This document shows positions 23,012 through 34,304 of a stretch of DNA of 64,000 bases, piece by piece (position 1 is the first letter of the stretch; each line of letters opens with the position of its first letter). Source of the DNA: Dama dama (taxonomy: Eukaryota; Chordata; Mammalia; Artiodactyla; Cervidae). Where the stretch lies: the NCBI RefSeq assembly GCF_033118175.1, contig NC_083714.1, positions 13,702,001-13,766,000 of the forward strand. Direction: 5' to 3'. The notes beneath the pieces are model-generated. The model had not been told where the DNA came from. It saw nothing but the letters and a program-made list of their open reading frames with translations, and made no database searches. Made by a program: the position numbers and the translations under genes.

Positions 23012-23223
23012 GCCTGTGTGGTCAGTCGCTTCAGTCTTGTCCGACTCTTTGCAACCCCATGGACTGTAGCCTGCCCAGCTCCTCTGTCCATGGGATTCTC
23101 CAGGCAAAAATACTGGAGTGAGTAGCCATTCCCTTCTCCAGGGGATCTTACCAACCCAGGGATCAAGCCCACATCTCCTGCATTGTAGGCGGATTCTTTA
23201 ACACTGAGTCACCAGGGAAGCCG
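23012..23223 (-). mobile_element. Bov-tA SINE, reverse orientation
   Basis: Reverse copy with near-perfect duplication GTGCTTCTCTGT (23000-23011) / GTGCTTTTCTGT (23224-23235). Confidence 0.92.
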
Positions 23224-23492
23224 GTGCTTTTCTGTAGGGTTGGAAAATAGCCAAGGAAGTCCCCTAAACACAGATGTGCCATTTTTCCCCCATCTTCCTT
23301 CCATTAACCACAACATAGCCAGATTCAGATGAGTTACTCCATGGGCTAGGGGTAGCTGGGAGGTCTCACCCCACAAATGGAAGCCGATGTAGAGCACGAG
23401 GGGACAAAGATGAGAGCTTGATGATGATACCTGCCGAGTTTCCAGGTCAGGTGGCACTATTTGAACATTTTTAGGCTGAGTTTGAAAGGAAG

Positions 23493-23710
23493 GGCTTCCT
23501 TTAGGGCTTCACCCTATAGCTCAGTCGGTAAAGAATCTGTCTGTAGTGCAGGAGATCCAGGTTCAATCCCTGGGTCAGGAACATCCCCTGGAGAAGGAAA
23601 TGGCAACCCACTCCAGTATCCGTGCCTGGAAAATTTCATGGACAGACAAGCCTGGTGAGCTGCAGTCCATGGGGTCACAAAGAGTTGGGCACGACTGAGC
23701 GACTAACACT
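23493..23710 (+). mobile_element. Bov-tA SINE
   Basis: SINE with the perfect 12-bp duplication TTTGAAAGGAAG at 23481-23492 and 23711-23722. Its 5' end carries GGCTTCCTTTAGGGCTTCAC, a short duplication of the GGGCTTC start. Confidence 0.92.
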
Positions 23711-23805
23711 TTTGAAAGGAAGTGTGATTTTCTGGGCCAGGGGAAAAGGAACAACAGAAAGAGATAAGGTTAGGAAGAGACAGAAGATAAAAGAAGGGAG
23801 TGGGA

Positions 23806-23985
23806 CTTCCCTGGTGGTCCAGCGACTAAGACTCTGCTCCCACTGCAGGGGGTCTGGGTTCCATCCCCGGTTGGGGAACTGGATCCTGCATGCTGCAACA
23901 AAGGTTGAAGATCCTGTGTGTCACAACTAAAACCCAGTGCAGCCAATTAAATAATATAAAAATAAATATTTGTTAAAAAAAAAAA
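23806..23985 (+). mobile_element. CHR-type SINE
   Basis: GGACTTCCCTGGTGGTCCAG, CATCCCCGGTTGGGGAACTG and a poly-A tail. The repeat AAAGAAGGGA flanks it on both sides. Confidence 0.88.
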
Positions 23986-23999
23986 AAGAAGGGAGGAGC

Positions 24000-24960
24000 A
24001 GTGAAAGAACTTGGAGGGGCATCAGGAGGAATAGGAAGTGAAAACCCAGGCTTGTCCTGCTTAATGGTAGTTACCGGAACCTTTAGCCTCAGGTGCTGGC
24101 TAAAACAAAATAGTATTTCTGTCCCCTCCTGTCTACGCAGCTTGTACAGACTTTAATGTGAAGTGTATGACTTTGAATGTTTACATCAGAACAGGAAGAA
24201 AATCCAGAAGTCATTTTTCTGCTTTAAATCTAAGTTATTTCTCTTGTCCTCTTCCTAGGTGTGTAGGGCCTTTTGACCAATATAGTACTGACCATCCGTT
24301 TCTAAGAACCATCTTGGCCAGTTGCCATTAAAAATGCCATATATTAGGGAGCTTGTGTACAGTGCAGTTGGAGCACAGTATTATGTTATTTATTTTGTAA
24401 TCTAATCCTCTGCCTTTAGATGCTAGAAATGAGAATTAGTCAGAGCCTAATCTCTCCAGGGATGTGTTCTTTCCAGGCAAGCCTGGTCTGTCTTCTATAG
24501 AAAATAGGACGAAATCCAATTTTTGGATGATGTGATGGGGATGAAAAAAGAGAGAGAGGCCAATAGGGCTGGGAGAGGATACAAATGGCCCTAGAAGGCT
24601 GATAAATCCACACCTCCCCCTTTTTTTTTTAAGAATCACCATTTGGGGAGATCTCTCCTGTTTAGGGTTGACCTGACCATCCTAATCAGATGATGTGGCT
24701 GCTTCAGTTATCGTAGTGAGAAAACATCACATTGAAGGTCAAAAAAAGAGAATAAACAACACCATGAGAAATAATCTCATTCTTCTCTCTGTATTTTTTG
24801 GCTTTGTTTTGATTCTTTCACCTTTAATCAATTGAGTGTTAATAAAGTCATGGTTTCTGCACTCAGAATCGGAGCTCCTTTGACCTTTGAAGGAAACAGA
24901 AGTCTTTGAATCCAATTGTCCATGAGTCTCTTTCTCTTAGGAACTCCTGACTAAATCCTA
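24000..24960. other. No recognised features
   Basis: No gene is seen. A T-run lies at 24620-24630. Confidence 0.4.
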
Positions 24961-24964
24961 TGAA

Positions 24965-25375
24965 GAGCTTCTTTTATTTGCACTTTATTGAGATAATTGT
25001 AGATTTGCATGCAGTTGTAAGAAATGATACAGAGAAAGCCCCAGTACCCTCTCCCCAGTTACATTTGCTTTTTTTTTTAAAGCAACTTTATTGTGCTTTG
25101 ATTGACATACAAAAAACTGTACCTATTTAATGTGTGTAACTTCATGGGTTTGGAGATAGGTATATACTTGTGAAATCATCACCACAATCAATGCCATAAA
25201 CATATCCATCACTTCCAAAAGCTTCCTCCTACCTTCTTGATCTATTTATTTTGGGGAAGATAATGCAACATACGATCTACCCTTTTAGCAAATGTTCAAG
25301 TACACAATAAAGGTACTGTGTATTAACTATAATTAACTGTAGGCACTACACTGTACTGTATTTGCATTTTAAAGT
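24965..25375 (-). mobile_element. Old LINE-1 3' fragments, antisense
   Basis: CACTTTATTGAGATAATTGT, then GACATACAAAAAACTGTACC and GAAATCATCACCACAATCAA, are antisense L1 3'UTR segments. Confidence 0.65.
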
Positions 25376-25441
25376 CCAATTAGATTTTTCTTTAGTGGAT
25401 CCCTTCACTCTTCATTCACATGAGTAAGTTCATATAACATT

Positions 25442-25770
25442 TGGGCTTCCCTGGTGGCTCAGTGGTAAAGAATCCTCCTGCTAATGGAGGAGACACAGGT
25501 TTGATCCCAGATCCTGGAAGATCCCAAGTGCCGTGGAGCAACTAAGCCCATGTGCCACAGCTGTTGAGCCAGTGCTCTAGAGCCTGGGAGCTGCAACTAT
25601 TGAAACCTGCGTGCCCTAAAGCCCATGCTCTGCAACAAGAGAAGCTCCCACAATGAGAAGCCTGCTCACCACAACTAGAGAGTAGCCCCTGCTCCCTGCA
25701 GCTAGAGAAAACCTGAGTGCGGCAACAAAGACCCAGCACAGGCAAAAATAAATAAATATAAAAGCATTAA
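25442..25770 (+). mobile_element. CHR-1-type SINE, full length
   Basis: GGGCTTCCCTGGTGGCTCAG, GCAACTAAGCCCATGTGCCA, CAACTAGAGAGTAGCCCCTG and an AAATA-rich tail. Short flanking repeat ATAACATT. Confidence 0.88.
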
Positions 25771-25789
25771 AAACACATAACATTGTGCT

Positions 25790-26804
25790 CTACACACCTC
25801 TGAAGAACCAGAAAATGCCAGGTCAGAGATGTCCCATTCCAAAGGGGAAAACAGAAAGCTTCCAGCTGAGGCTTATGCAGTCACTGCATCTTATTATTCA
25901 CTTGCCTTAATGATGAATTGTACCTTGCTCTACATATGGTTCCTGCAAGTTTCTAAGCCAGAATAAAGGAAATGTCAAATGTGGAAAGGAATAGAATCCA
26001 TAATTGTGCTGTGGACTAATAGTATATCATGAGTTGTACGGGTCATGTGCATGGCCTGCTGAATATCCCTTACCTAAGGATACCTTACCTAAGGTAAGAT
26101 GCGCTTACCTAAGGAGTGCATCTGGAGATAAAATCTGGATGAAAGAAGAGGTGGAGGGTTGATGAAGAAAAGAGATGGAGGGAAGGAGCAGGGGGTGGCC
26201 CTGAAGTTAAGATTCTGCCACAAAAGGTAGCGCCAAATGGGGGATGCTCTGGAAAGAGGCTGGGATGCATGGAGATAAACTAAAAATCTGATTATAAAAC
26301 ATTCATTTTTGGAACCCCTGGTGTGCATGAGCGATTAGCATGCTAGGGGCCAATCCAAGGGCAAAGCGGGGACTCCTGTCTCTTATTCCTTTGTTCTTTC
26401 TGTCTCTGTTTCCTTAGAAACAAACCCATCAATATCTGGAGAACCCTATCCAAGAAGGAATTGCTCTGAAGATATTCAATCCCCAAGTGTTTTGAAAGCA
26501 GATGTCAGCTATGCCAAATGAGTCCTTGAAACAGCTAAATCACATCCTGATTTGAAGCAGCAAGTAAAAAGCTTACCCATCTTTAATGACAGGAGGTAGA
26601 ACCAAGTGTTCAGAAGATTAAAGTATTGTGATCATGAGGCTGAGGTCCTGGGTTCAAACCCTATGTGGCTCCTTTGCTTCTCGACGTCCCAGTTCCAAAC
26701 AGTAGAGACTGTGCTCTTGTCCACAAATGAGTCCTCCAAACATAGACGGTCATTTTGCAGGAATAAGCCACTAGTCCTATAAAACTCTGGGCAAGAGGCA
26801 GGGT
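25790..26804. other. No recognised gene; short triplicated motif
   Basis: Unassigned DNA except for three copies of CTTACCTAAGG at 26069-26114 (see findings) and a tRNA-like B box GGGTTCAAACCC at about 26650-26661. Confidence 0.4.
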
Positions 26805-27000
26805 GGTGTGGAGTGTAGCTGGTCAGGATCTGCATTTAGACAGACCTGGTTTGGAAATTTGCCCTTCTTATTTCCGCCTTATTACCAGTGGAACCTTAAG
26901 CCAATTACTTATCCTCTCTCTTTCAGAGCCTTGGTTTCCCCACAGGGTTGAGATAATTTAGCACATAACTGCTCAATAAATGAAAGCTGTTATTATTTTT
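26805..27000 (+). repeat. MIR SINE
   Basis: ACAGACCTGGTTTGGAAATT, AGAGCCTTGGTTTCCCCACA and ACTGCTCAATAAATGAAAGC in MIR order. Confidence 0.7.
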
Positions 27001-27784
27001 ATTATCACCAATAACGTTATAATTCTCAGATGTAGATTGAGATCTGAGTATAAATTTGCAAGTTGATTGCTCCTGCCACGTTTCCCCTCAAGAATTCTCA
27101 GAAGAGATGCAAATTCACCTGGCCCTGGACACTGTTTAACCTGCTCCAAGAGGGGGTGTTATTATCAGTATCCCTTAATAATTTCAGGTCAAATGAAATC
27201 AATCTCCTATTCTCAATCTGACTGTACTGCTAGAACAATGATTCAAAGCTCTTGGGTCTGCCCATAAGGGACGGAATAGCTTTATCTTCTCTGCAACAGG
27301 GAGGGAGGAAAGAGAGCCCTGACTGCTTATCTTACAGAGTACCAGGTGAGGGTAGGGGACTTCCACAGAGCTAGGATGGATGCAGCAACAGCTCTCAGAA
27401 TCCCCCAGGGATTCTTGAGCTAGCTTTCCAAAACTGCTTTTAGCATATTGATTTCTGACAGTGCTGCACTTCAGGAAAAGAGCAACTACACACTGCCAGC
27501 TTGCCCGCATCTCCAAATCAATTGCACATGTACCAGATGCTTGGTTTTCTTTCTTTCCTTTCTTCTTCCTCCCCTGCAGGAAAGTATGTGGTTTCTAATA
27601 ACACTCCTGCGATGTTGTGGTGGGACAGGATGTCAGTTTCACCTGAGGCTACAGAAGTAAAAGGGTATTCTAGTCTACAGAAAATCGGCTCACTTGACCC
27701 ACTTGGGATAGATTTGATTTCTGCTTTAGGATTAAACACGAATATCCGGAATTGAAAAGGGGGAAAAATCCCTAAAGCAAATAG
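27001..27784. other. No recognised features
   Basis: Several short overlapping frames, none recognisable. Confidence 0.4.
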
Positions 27785-27965
27785 TTATTGAGTGGCTTAC
27801 TTGCCAGTCAGGGTGCTAGCTACTTTCCATACATATTACATCATTGATCCTCACAACCACCCTGCAAGGTGGATACTTTGAATAGCATAACACCTATGAA
27901 GAAAAAGGCTCTGAGAGGTTAAGTCACTTGCCTGGAGTTGCAAAAGCTCATCACTGGCCTATATC
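27785..27965 (-). repeat. MIR SINE, reverse orientation
   Basis: CATTGATCCTCACAACCACC, then GGCTCTGAGAGGTTAAGTCA. Confidence 0.75.
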
Positions 27966-28096
27966 TCTCACATTTCAAGTCTGATTTCTTTGTTTACTTG
28001 ATAATTCAAATATTGATTCATGAAATAAAGTCGATACTTATTTTATGTTAATTTCAGCATCAGGGACTTAAATATTTCTAGCACTAGTTGACTTCT

Positions 28097-28316
28097 AAGG
28101 GCTTCTCCAATGGCTCAGTGGTAAAGATTCCTCCTGCAATGCAGGAGACACAGGAGATGTGTGTTTGATCCCTGCTTTGGAAAGATAGCCTGGGGAAGGA
28201 AATGGCAACCCACTCCAATATTCTTGCATTGAGAATCCCATAGACAGAGGAGCTTGGTGGACTGCAGTTCTTGGGCTCGCAAAGAGTCGGACATGATTGA
28301 GTGACTGAGCACACCC
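28097..28316 (+). mobile_element. Bov-tA SINE
   Basis: SINE from GGGCTTCTCCAATGGCTCAG, with flanking AGTTGACTTCT (28086-28096) / AGTCGACTTCT (28317-28327). Confidence 0.92.
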
Positions 28317-28327
28317 AGTCGACTTCT

Positions 28328-28601
28328 GCAAAATAAGGGAGGTGTGTTGATGCATTCTAATACCTGAAATATACATTGTCTGTGAAATTTTAGCTATAAA
28401 ATGCTTGTTTGTACATACTACCTCACACAGAGTGGCCCTCAATACATGTTTATTAAAAAGAAGGATAATAAACGGTGTGAGGAAATGCAGCCAGTAGAAA
28501 TCAAGAAAATGCTCAGTGTACCATCCTTCATGCACTTGGGACTAGTTTAGCCTGAAATGACTCAGATTATATCTCTATTCACTGGAGCAATTTCTTCATT
28601 A
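28328..28601. other. No recognised features
   Basis: Nothing recognised. Confidence 0.4.
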
Positions 28602-28614
28602 CTGCATCATGGTA

Positions 28615-28759
28615 TGAGTGTGTGTGTGCTAAGTCACTTCAGTCATGTCTGACTCTTTTCGATCCCATGGAATGTTCCTGACCCAGGGATCGAACCTGTG
28701 TCTCTTGTGTCTCCTGCCTTGGCAGGTGGGTTCTCTACCACTAGTGCCACCTGGGAAGC
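28615..28759 (-). mobile_element. Bov-tA SINE with internal deletion, reverse
   Basis: After GATCCCATGGAATG the sequence jumps directly to TTCCTGACCCAGGGATCGAA, dropping the block with the GGAGAATCC and AACCCACTCC motifs. The perfect 13-bp duplication CTGCATCATGGTA lies at 28602-28614 and 28760-28772. Confidence 0.92.
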
Positions 28760-28772
28760 CTGCATCATGGTA

Positions 28773-29605
28773 CAGAGACAAATGAGCTAGACAGCCAGGA
28801 TTCCAAACTGCAGCCCACATTTGTTTTTTCCCACCAATATTCCTGATTATTTTCAAGATCTATTAAAGGTAGGAGGGAATTTAGAGGTCAGCGACTGAAA
28901 TCCTTTTGAATTCCAAGAAAGAAAGCAGAGCCCCCAAGTGAATTAGATTCAATCCAGGTGTCCTGGCTGCCGCTTCTCTCTTGTGCTTTCAACTATATGA
29001 CATTTCCCCCAGTCAGGCTTTCCCAGATTGTCAAGGGCAGATGGAGCAGCCCAAGTCCTGAAGAGTTCCCTGTTCTGCCCAGTATGCCACAGCAAGTTTT
29101 TGGCTCTGCCTGAGCCTGTGACATTTAACCACAGACCGTTCTTGGAACCCCTGGAAAAAAGACAACCACCTGACTGCTTCGTGATTTAAACAGCCAAATA
29201 ACGCCAAATTGAATTTCTCATGACAGAGTAAGTGGTAACTTAGGACTACAAACCAAGAAAATATTTCTCCACTGATAGTTGATTAATGGAATTAAGGGAA
29301 AGTTTAAATTTGGAAGCTTTAGGAGTGATTTGTTAATTTGAAATTTTTCTTCAACTTGGCTTGGGCTATCTAGAGATAAATAAAAGGTTTAATGATGTCA
29401 GTTCTGTTCAGTTAGTTTACCCCAAAGCAAAGACATTTTTCATGTGTTCTGTCCCTGAAGTTTTTATTTCTTTTCTTGGTGTGTACCTGATATATGTACT
29501 TCTAAGTGGCTTCCCTTGTGAAAACATGAATTTCCCATTATTTAAGATTTAATGATGGTAATGATCTTTTGAATTTATAGATCAGTGAGACTGCAGAGAG
29601 CCTCG
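28773..29605. other. No recognised features
   Basis: No gene or repeat recognised. Confidence 0.4.
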
Positions 29606-29609
29606 GGTA

Positions 29610-29778
29610 TATATTCTTTTTTACATTTATTTTTTAAAAATTTATTACTATTATTATTTTTAGGCTGCTCCTTGGGTCATGTGGGATCTTGGTTCCCTGA
29701 CCATGAATTGAACCCATGTCCCCTGCAGTGGAAGCATAGAGTTTTAGGCACTGGATTGCCAGTCCCTTCAGTTGTACA
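29610..29778 (-). mobile_element. CHR-type SINE, reverse orientation
   Basis: The T/A tail, then CATGTGGGATCTTGGTTCCC, CATGTCCCCTGCAGTGGAAG and CACTGGATTGCCAGTCCC. Confidence 0.8.
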
Positions 29779-29779
29779 T

Positions 29780-31005
29780 TCTTATTTGTCCTGAACATAT
29801 ACTTGTGAAATAAAGAGAGGCTGGAATTTGTGCCTTTCTGTCAAATATGAGGAAATCAAAGGTTGAAGTTGATTAGGTAACAAGTCAAGCACCCGAGGCT
29901 AGAACCTGGATTGTTTTTGTCTCTGAACATAGTGTTTTTCTCAACTAGTCAGTCAGGTTTCTTATCAAACAATCCAGTGGAGAGCAAGTGAAAATTGCTG
30001 CTAGATGGATCCAAGTAGGTGAGAAGTTAGTGAGCCAAACAACAAAGCAAAGAAACAAAAAAATCCATCAGATACTCAGGAACCATATGAAAAAATTAGT
30101 TTGATGTCTGGAGACTCCAGGAGACTTACAAATAAAGTCCAAAGATCAAAGTTCAAGGTTATAGAAAGGAAACCCTTAAAATAAAGTCAGGAAATAGAAC
30201 GGAAAGATTGTGATTCTTTGCCTCTCACAGCCCTGATGAAAGAGCTCTGCACATTGTGAAGGTTGGAGTTATTATTGCCTCATGCTGGAGACCCTGAATG
30301 GAGAATAAAGCTGTGTCCTTGTGACCAAACCCATTTAAAATAGCTGTATCATTTCTACCATGAGAAGAGCTAGCATATAGTAATGGACTTAGAAAATCTG
30401 GAAATTTGGAATTGCCTACAAAAATTAAGTACCTGAACATAAGAGGCTGGCATTAGCTTGGGGTAGAAGGATGAAGGAAGGAAAGGGAGAGTAGTTGAGT
30501 CCAATTTGTGCTATTTAGGGATCAGCCATAGGCATTCTGGGCTCAGTTCTGACAGGGAATAGAAGGGAGTACAAGGACTTTATTGAACTTTCCTAACATG
30601 GGGTTGCATCAGAAATGTCCTCCCCACCTCCCACCAGATGTTAATTATGTTCTTTGATATCTTTCCAAAACTGGAAGGACCAGAATTCTTCCTGGGGCTC
30701 CTGGAGTCCAGAAGCCAATTTCATTGCAGCATATACCTTCGACACCAGAAAGCTGGCTTCTGCTGCTTCCCAGATTGTATGAGGTTAATGTGTCTTGAAC
30801 AGTTTGGTAGAAATAAAACACAGGGGCCCCACTGTCAATATCAGCAATGGGAACATGGCTGGGAACTACAGTGACAGAGATGGAGAAGGGCTTCTGATTT
30901 CCATCTGTTCCCAGCTTGACAATGAAAGCCCTGAGCCCTGGTGGGTCCCAACTGCAACTGGTTTAGCATCTCCTATACTCCTTGTGTTTATTTCTTGACG
31001 TAAGA
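29780..31005. other. No recognised features
   Basis: No gene. Short frames near 30638-30998 lack any family resemblance. Confidence 0.4.
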
Positions 31006-31009
31006 AGTG

Positions 31010-31300
31010 ATCTGATGAACCTCACAGACAGAAGGGTAAGCAAAATAATCTAGATGCAATAAAGCACATGTTTATGATTCCACTTAAATGGCATTCAAGT
31101 TTAAGCAAAACTAACCTATGATGATAGAAATCAGAACAATGGTTGCCTCTGGGGGTGGGGATTGACTGGGGGTCAAGGTATCAAGATCTGACTAGTGATT
31201 ACAGGGGTGTATACATTTGTCAAACTCATGGTGCTTAAGACTAATAGTGCATATTAATATATGTAAGTTAACTCTCAATAAAAAAAGAGAACATTTAAAA
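31010..31300 (+). mobile_element. Old LINE-1 (L1M) 3' end
   Basis: GTTTATGATTCCACTTAAAT, AGAACAATGGTTGCCTCTGG and AAGTTAACTCTCAATAAAAA follow the L1M 3' order, like the copy at 16325-16660. Confidence 0.6.
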
Positions 31301-31429
31301 AGCAATGTCTTCATGTACAACCAGCTCATCTATCAAGAGCATCTACCTATGCTTTCCCAGGGACATGACTGGCTGCCAAGCAATAGTGTTTATTGGTTCA
31401 GGTTTTAGGGTGAACAGATCTAGGGTGAA

Positions 31430-31550
31430 ATTCAGCTTTGACACTTATAGGCAGTATGACCTGAGCCTCTATTTTCTCATCTGTAAGATGAGGATCATAA
31501 CAAGAGTACCTGTCTCTCAGGGTTGTCTATTAGGAGGCTTAAATGAGACT
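31430..31550 (+). repeat. MIR SINE, left part
   Basis: AGTATGACCTGAGCCTCTAT, CTCATCTGTAAGATGAGGAT and CTCAGGGTTGTCTATTAGGA. The right end is lost where the next element begins. Confidence 0.7.
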
Positions 31551-31762
31551 GTTGTTGTTCAGTCACTAATTGTGTCAGACTCTTTGTGATCCCATGGACT
31601 GCAGCACACCAGGGTTCCCTGTCCTTCACTCTCTCCCGAAGTTTGCTCAAACTCATGTCCATGAGATACTGTATACCATTTGCTGGAGGAGGAAATGGCA
31701 ACCCACTCCAGTATTCTTGCCTGGAAAATCTCATGGACAGAGGAGCCTGGCAGGCTGGTGTT
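31551..31762. mobile_element. BovB/ART2-type and Bov-A composite
   Basis: The left half reads as the reverse BovB/ART2-type sequence (GTTGTTCAGTCACTAATTGT, AAGTTTGCTCAAACTCATGT). The right half is a + strand Bov-A body (GGAGGAGGAAATGGCAACCC to GAGGAGCCTGGCAGGCT). The two face each other. Confidence 0.65.
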
Positions 31763-31969
31763 TGATCAGCTTTAGATACTCTTGCTATAGTGACCAGACC
31801 CATAGTAGTCTGAACCCTGATTTAAAAAGAAATAAAAACACTAACCCATACTAAGGACCTACTTCCAGAGCTTCTGACTGTGTTGGTCTGGGGTGGGCCC
31901 CAAGAATCAGTATGTTTAGAAAGCTGCTCAATTGATTCTAAAGTACAGCCATTACTGAACTCAAGTTCA

Positions 31970-32535
31970 TGTGCCCAACACACAGTGAGGCCAAACAAAA
32001 TGAAACATTGGGGTTTGGAGCAGAGAAAAATTTATTGCAGGGCCTAGCAAGGATAATGGGTGGCTCATACTTAGAAAAAAAAAAAAGAGCCAAACTCCTC
32101 AGTGGTTTTGGGGGAGAAGTTTTTTATAGGCGAAATTTGGGATGACAGCTGCAGAGTAAGTGACTTTCTTCTGACTGGTTGGTGGCGAGGTAACAGGGTA
32201 CTGCTCCAGGAAATCTTGTGCTCAGCCTCAAGTTACCATCCTCCACCTGGGTGGGGGCCTTAGTTCCTGCAGAAGAGCTCAAAGATATTGTTATGTATAT
32301 CCCTTGGGGAGGAACCAGGACCCTGCCCTGCAGTTTCTTGATTGTTCCTCTTTCATTTCTGCATTCCCTCCTTTCCCTGAGTAGCAAATATTTGAATCTG
32401 TCCTTTGGTAAACAAGAAGGTCTAGGAAGCTGAAACCTTATTCCTGCAAACAAGAAACAGGGGACACAGAAAGGCCTCTGTACCCTGGAGAGCCCCACAA
32501 GGTCCTGCTCGACCACTGGCCTAGATTCATTCACA
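31970..32535 (-). mobile_element. ERV LTR, copy 1 (minus)
   Basis: On the minus strand the order is promoter then polyadenylation: CCAATCAG-like ACCAACCAGTCAGAAG, TATA-like CGCCTATAAAAAAC, AATAAA in GCCCTGCAATAAATTTTT, and a 3' end GGCCTCACTGTGTGTTGGGC. This matches the + strand copy at 34305-34826. No internal retroviral gene adjoins it, and both edges are approximate. Family name not assigned. Confidence 0.75.
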
Positions 32536-32589
32536 TCTCCAGTTAAACACTACCACTTTCTCCATGAAGAAGTTCCTGGCAATTCCTGC

Positions 32590-32800
32590 TCTAGGTGTTT
32601 TTTCTCTGAACGTTTTTAAAAATTGAGGTATACTTGTATGTGGTAAAGTGCAAAAGTCACAAGTGTGGGGTCTACGAATGTTCACATATGTGTGCACCCA
32701 TATAACAGCACCCAGATCAAGATTCAAACACTGCCTGCACTCTGGAAGACTTCTTTCACCTTTCCTGTTAGTGACCCCCAAGAGTAACTGCTATAGGAAA
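32590..32800 (-). mobile_element. Old LINE-1 fragment, antisense
   Basis: AAAATTGAGGTATACTTGTA and AACAGCACCCAGATCAAGAT resemble L1M 3' sequence. Confidence 0.45.
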
Positions 32801-32892
32801 GGAAAAACAATGTTCCCTCTACCATTCTAGGTTCTGCACTGAGACTCCCCTGTGATAAAAGACAGATTAACAGGAGAAAAACAAACAGATGT

Positions 32893-32984
32893 TTCAGTTC
32901 AGTTCAGTCGCTCAGTTGTGTCCAACTTTTTGTGACCCCATGGACTGCAGCATGCCAGGCCTCCCTGTCCATCACCAACTCCCA
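32893..32984 (-). mobile_element. Short BovB/ART2-type insertion
   Basis: TCAGTTCAGTTCAGTCGCTC to CTGTCCATCACCAACTCC. The repeat CAGATGTTT borders it on both sides (about 32886-32894 and 32983-32991). Truncated at the 5' end. Confidence 0.7.
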
Positions 32985-33039
32985 GATGTTTAATAACATG
33001 TATACCTCCTATATATGTTTCTGAACCAAACTTTGGGTC

Positions 33040-33480
33040 TGCTCACCCCCCACACAGTAAAGCCAATTTACTGACACCGGGTCGTGGTGAAGGCCAGTAC
33101 AGGTTTTACTGCAGGTGACAAGCAAGGAGTATGCTCAAAAGGGCGGCTCAGGCTCAAAAGACCTGAACTTTCCTAAGGCTTTCAGGGAAGGGCTTTTAAG
33201 GGAAGGATTGCCTCAAAGGCAGTATTTTAGGGGAGGGCTGCAGTGTGCATGACTTTCTTCTGATTGGTTGGTGGTGAGATAACAGACTGGTGTTTCTGGC
33301 ATCTTAATCATCCAATCTGAGGTCTACATGCTTGTGTTCAGCAAGTAGTCACTACCCTTCACCTGGGTAGGGGTATGTGTCTTAGTTCCTGCAAAAACTC
33401 AAAGATATATGTCAGATTGTTACGGGTATCCCTTGAGGAGAAACTAGGACTTTGTTTTATTGCTGAACTATTGTCATTAA
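33040..33480 (-). mobile_element. ERV LTR, copy 2 (minus, continues at 34251)
   Basis: Related to copy 1 (GACTTTCTTCTGATTGGTTG, TCACCTGGGTAGGGG, GGTATCCCTTGAGGAGAAAC) but diverged at its 3' end. It is interrupted by a Bov-tA and resumes at about 34251-34304 with the CTTCTGCATTTCCTC segment. Confidence 0.7.
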
Positions 33481-33528
33481 TGGGCTTCCCAGGTGGCGCA
33501 GTGGTAAAGAACCCGCCTGCCACTGCAG
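33481..33528 (+). mobile_element. Bov-tA SINE, left part (split by solo LTR)
   Basis: GGGCTTCCCAGGTGGCGCAG to CGCCTGCCACTGCAG. The SINE continues at 34076. Confidence 0.9.
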
Positions 33529-34075
33529 TGTTGTAGCCACGGGTTCCAGGAAACAAACTCACTCAGAAGGACAAAGAAGATAGTGGAGTGCAGTTTATTT
33601 CACCGGTGGGCCCAAGGCAGAGTCTCCTCTTAGCCAAGGACCCTGACCAGTTTTTGTGAAAACCTTATATACCCTAAGTGTACTTGCTCAAACCCACCTC
33701 CCCAAATTCCTTGAAACTAGTCTGGACAAGGTAAAAGAGAGATACAATCAAAGTTAACCCCATGATTCATGTGTCACAAGACTAGATAAACAGTGGACAT
33801 TTATCAATAGGACTGTGGTCATATCCCGATAAACATAATGGAATTTACAACTTTGTTCTGTTACAGAGATAATTAGCATATTCTTTTAGGCAACAGAGAG
33901 TCCAAGTACAAGTCCTGAGGCTCTTTTATCCAGGGGTCTGGTTTCCCATTGGTATGCCATTTCTATAGACACCAGGCACAAAATTCAGAGTCCATTGGGA
34001 GGGTGACCATGTGTGTAGCCTAATGTTCGCAGCCTGGCCTAAGATGGAGTCCAGCTCTGTTTGTTTCCTCCTTCA
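33529..34075 (-). mobile_element. Solo ERV LTR (547 bp) inside the Bov-tA
   Basis: The insertion starts TG and ends CA and is flanked by the 4-bp duplication GCAG (33525-33528 and 34076-34079). On the minus strand it has a TATA-like GGGTATATAAGG and a polyadenylation signal in GGTGAAATAAACTGCAC, giving the U3-R-U5 order. No internal viral genes remain, as expected after LTR-LTR recombination. The 4-bp duplication suits a gammaretrovirus-like (class I) element. Confidence 0.88.
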
Positions 34076-34250
34076 GCAGGAGATGCTGGAGACATGGGTT
34101 CCATCCCTGGGTTGGGAAGATCCCCTGGAGGAGGAAATAGCAACTCATCCCAGTATTCTTGCCTGGAAAATTCCATGGACAGAGGAGACTGATGAGCTAT
34201 AGGCCATGGAGTTGCAAAGAATTGGACATGACTGAGCGACATTACAACAC
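34076..34250 (+). mobile_element. Bov-tA SINE, right part
   Basis: Resumes with GCAGGAGATGCTGGAGACAT and runs to ACATGACTGAGCGAC. Its own duplication in the LTR copy 2 is diverged (CTATTGTCATTA / CACTGTCGTTAC). Confidence 0.9.
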
Positions 34251-34304
34251 TGTCGTTACTCTTCTTGTTTAACTGCTTTCCCTTTGCTTCTGCATTTCCT
34301 CATT

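Noticed and set aside
26608..26665. Possible tRNA gene (B box GGGTTCAAACCC)
   Set aside because: No matching A box at the right spacing and no cloverleaf could be built. B-box-like motifs also occur in MIR and Bov-tA copies.
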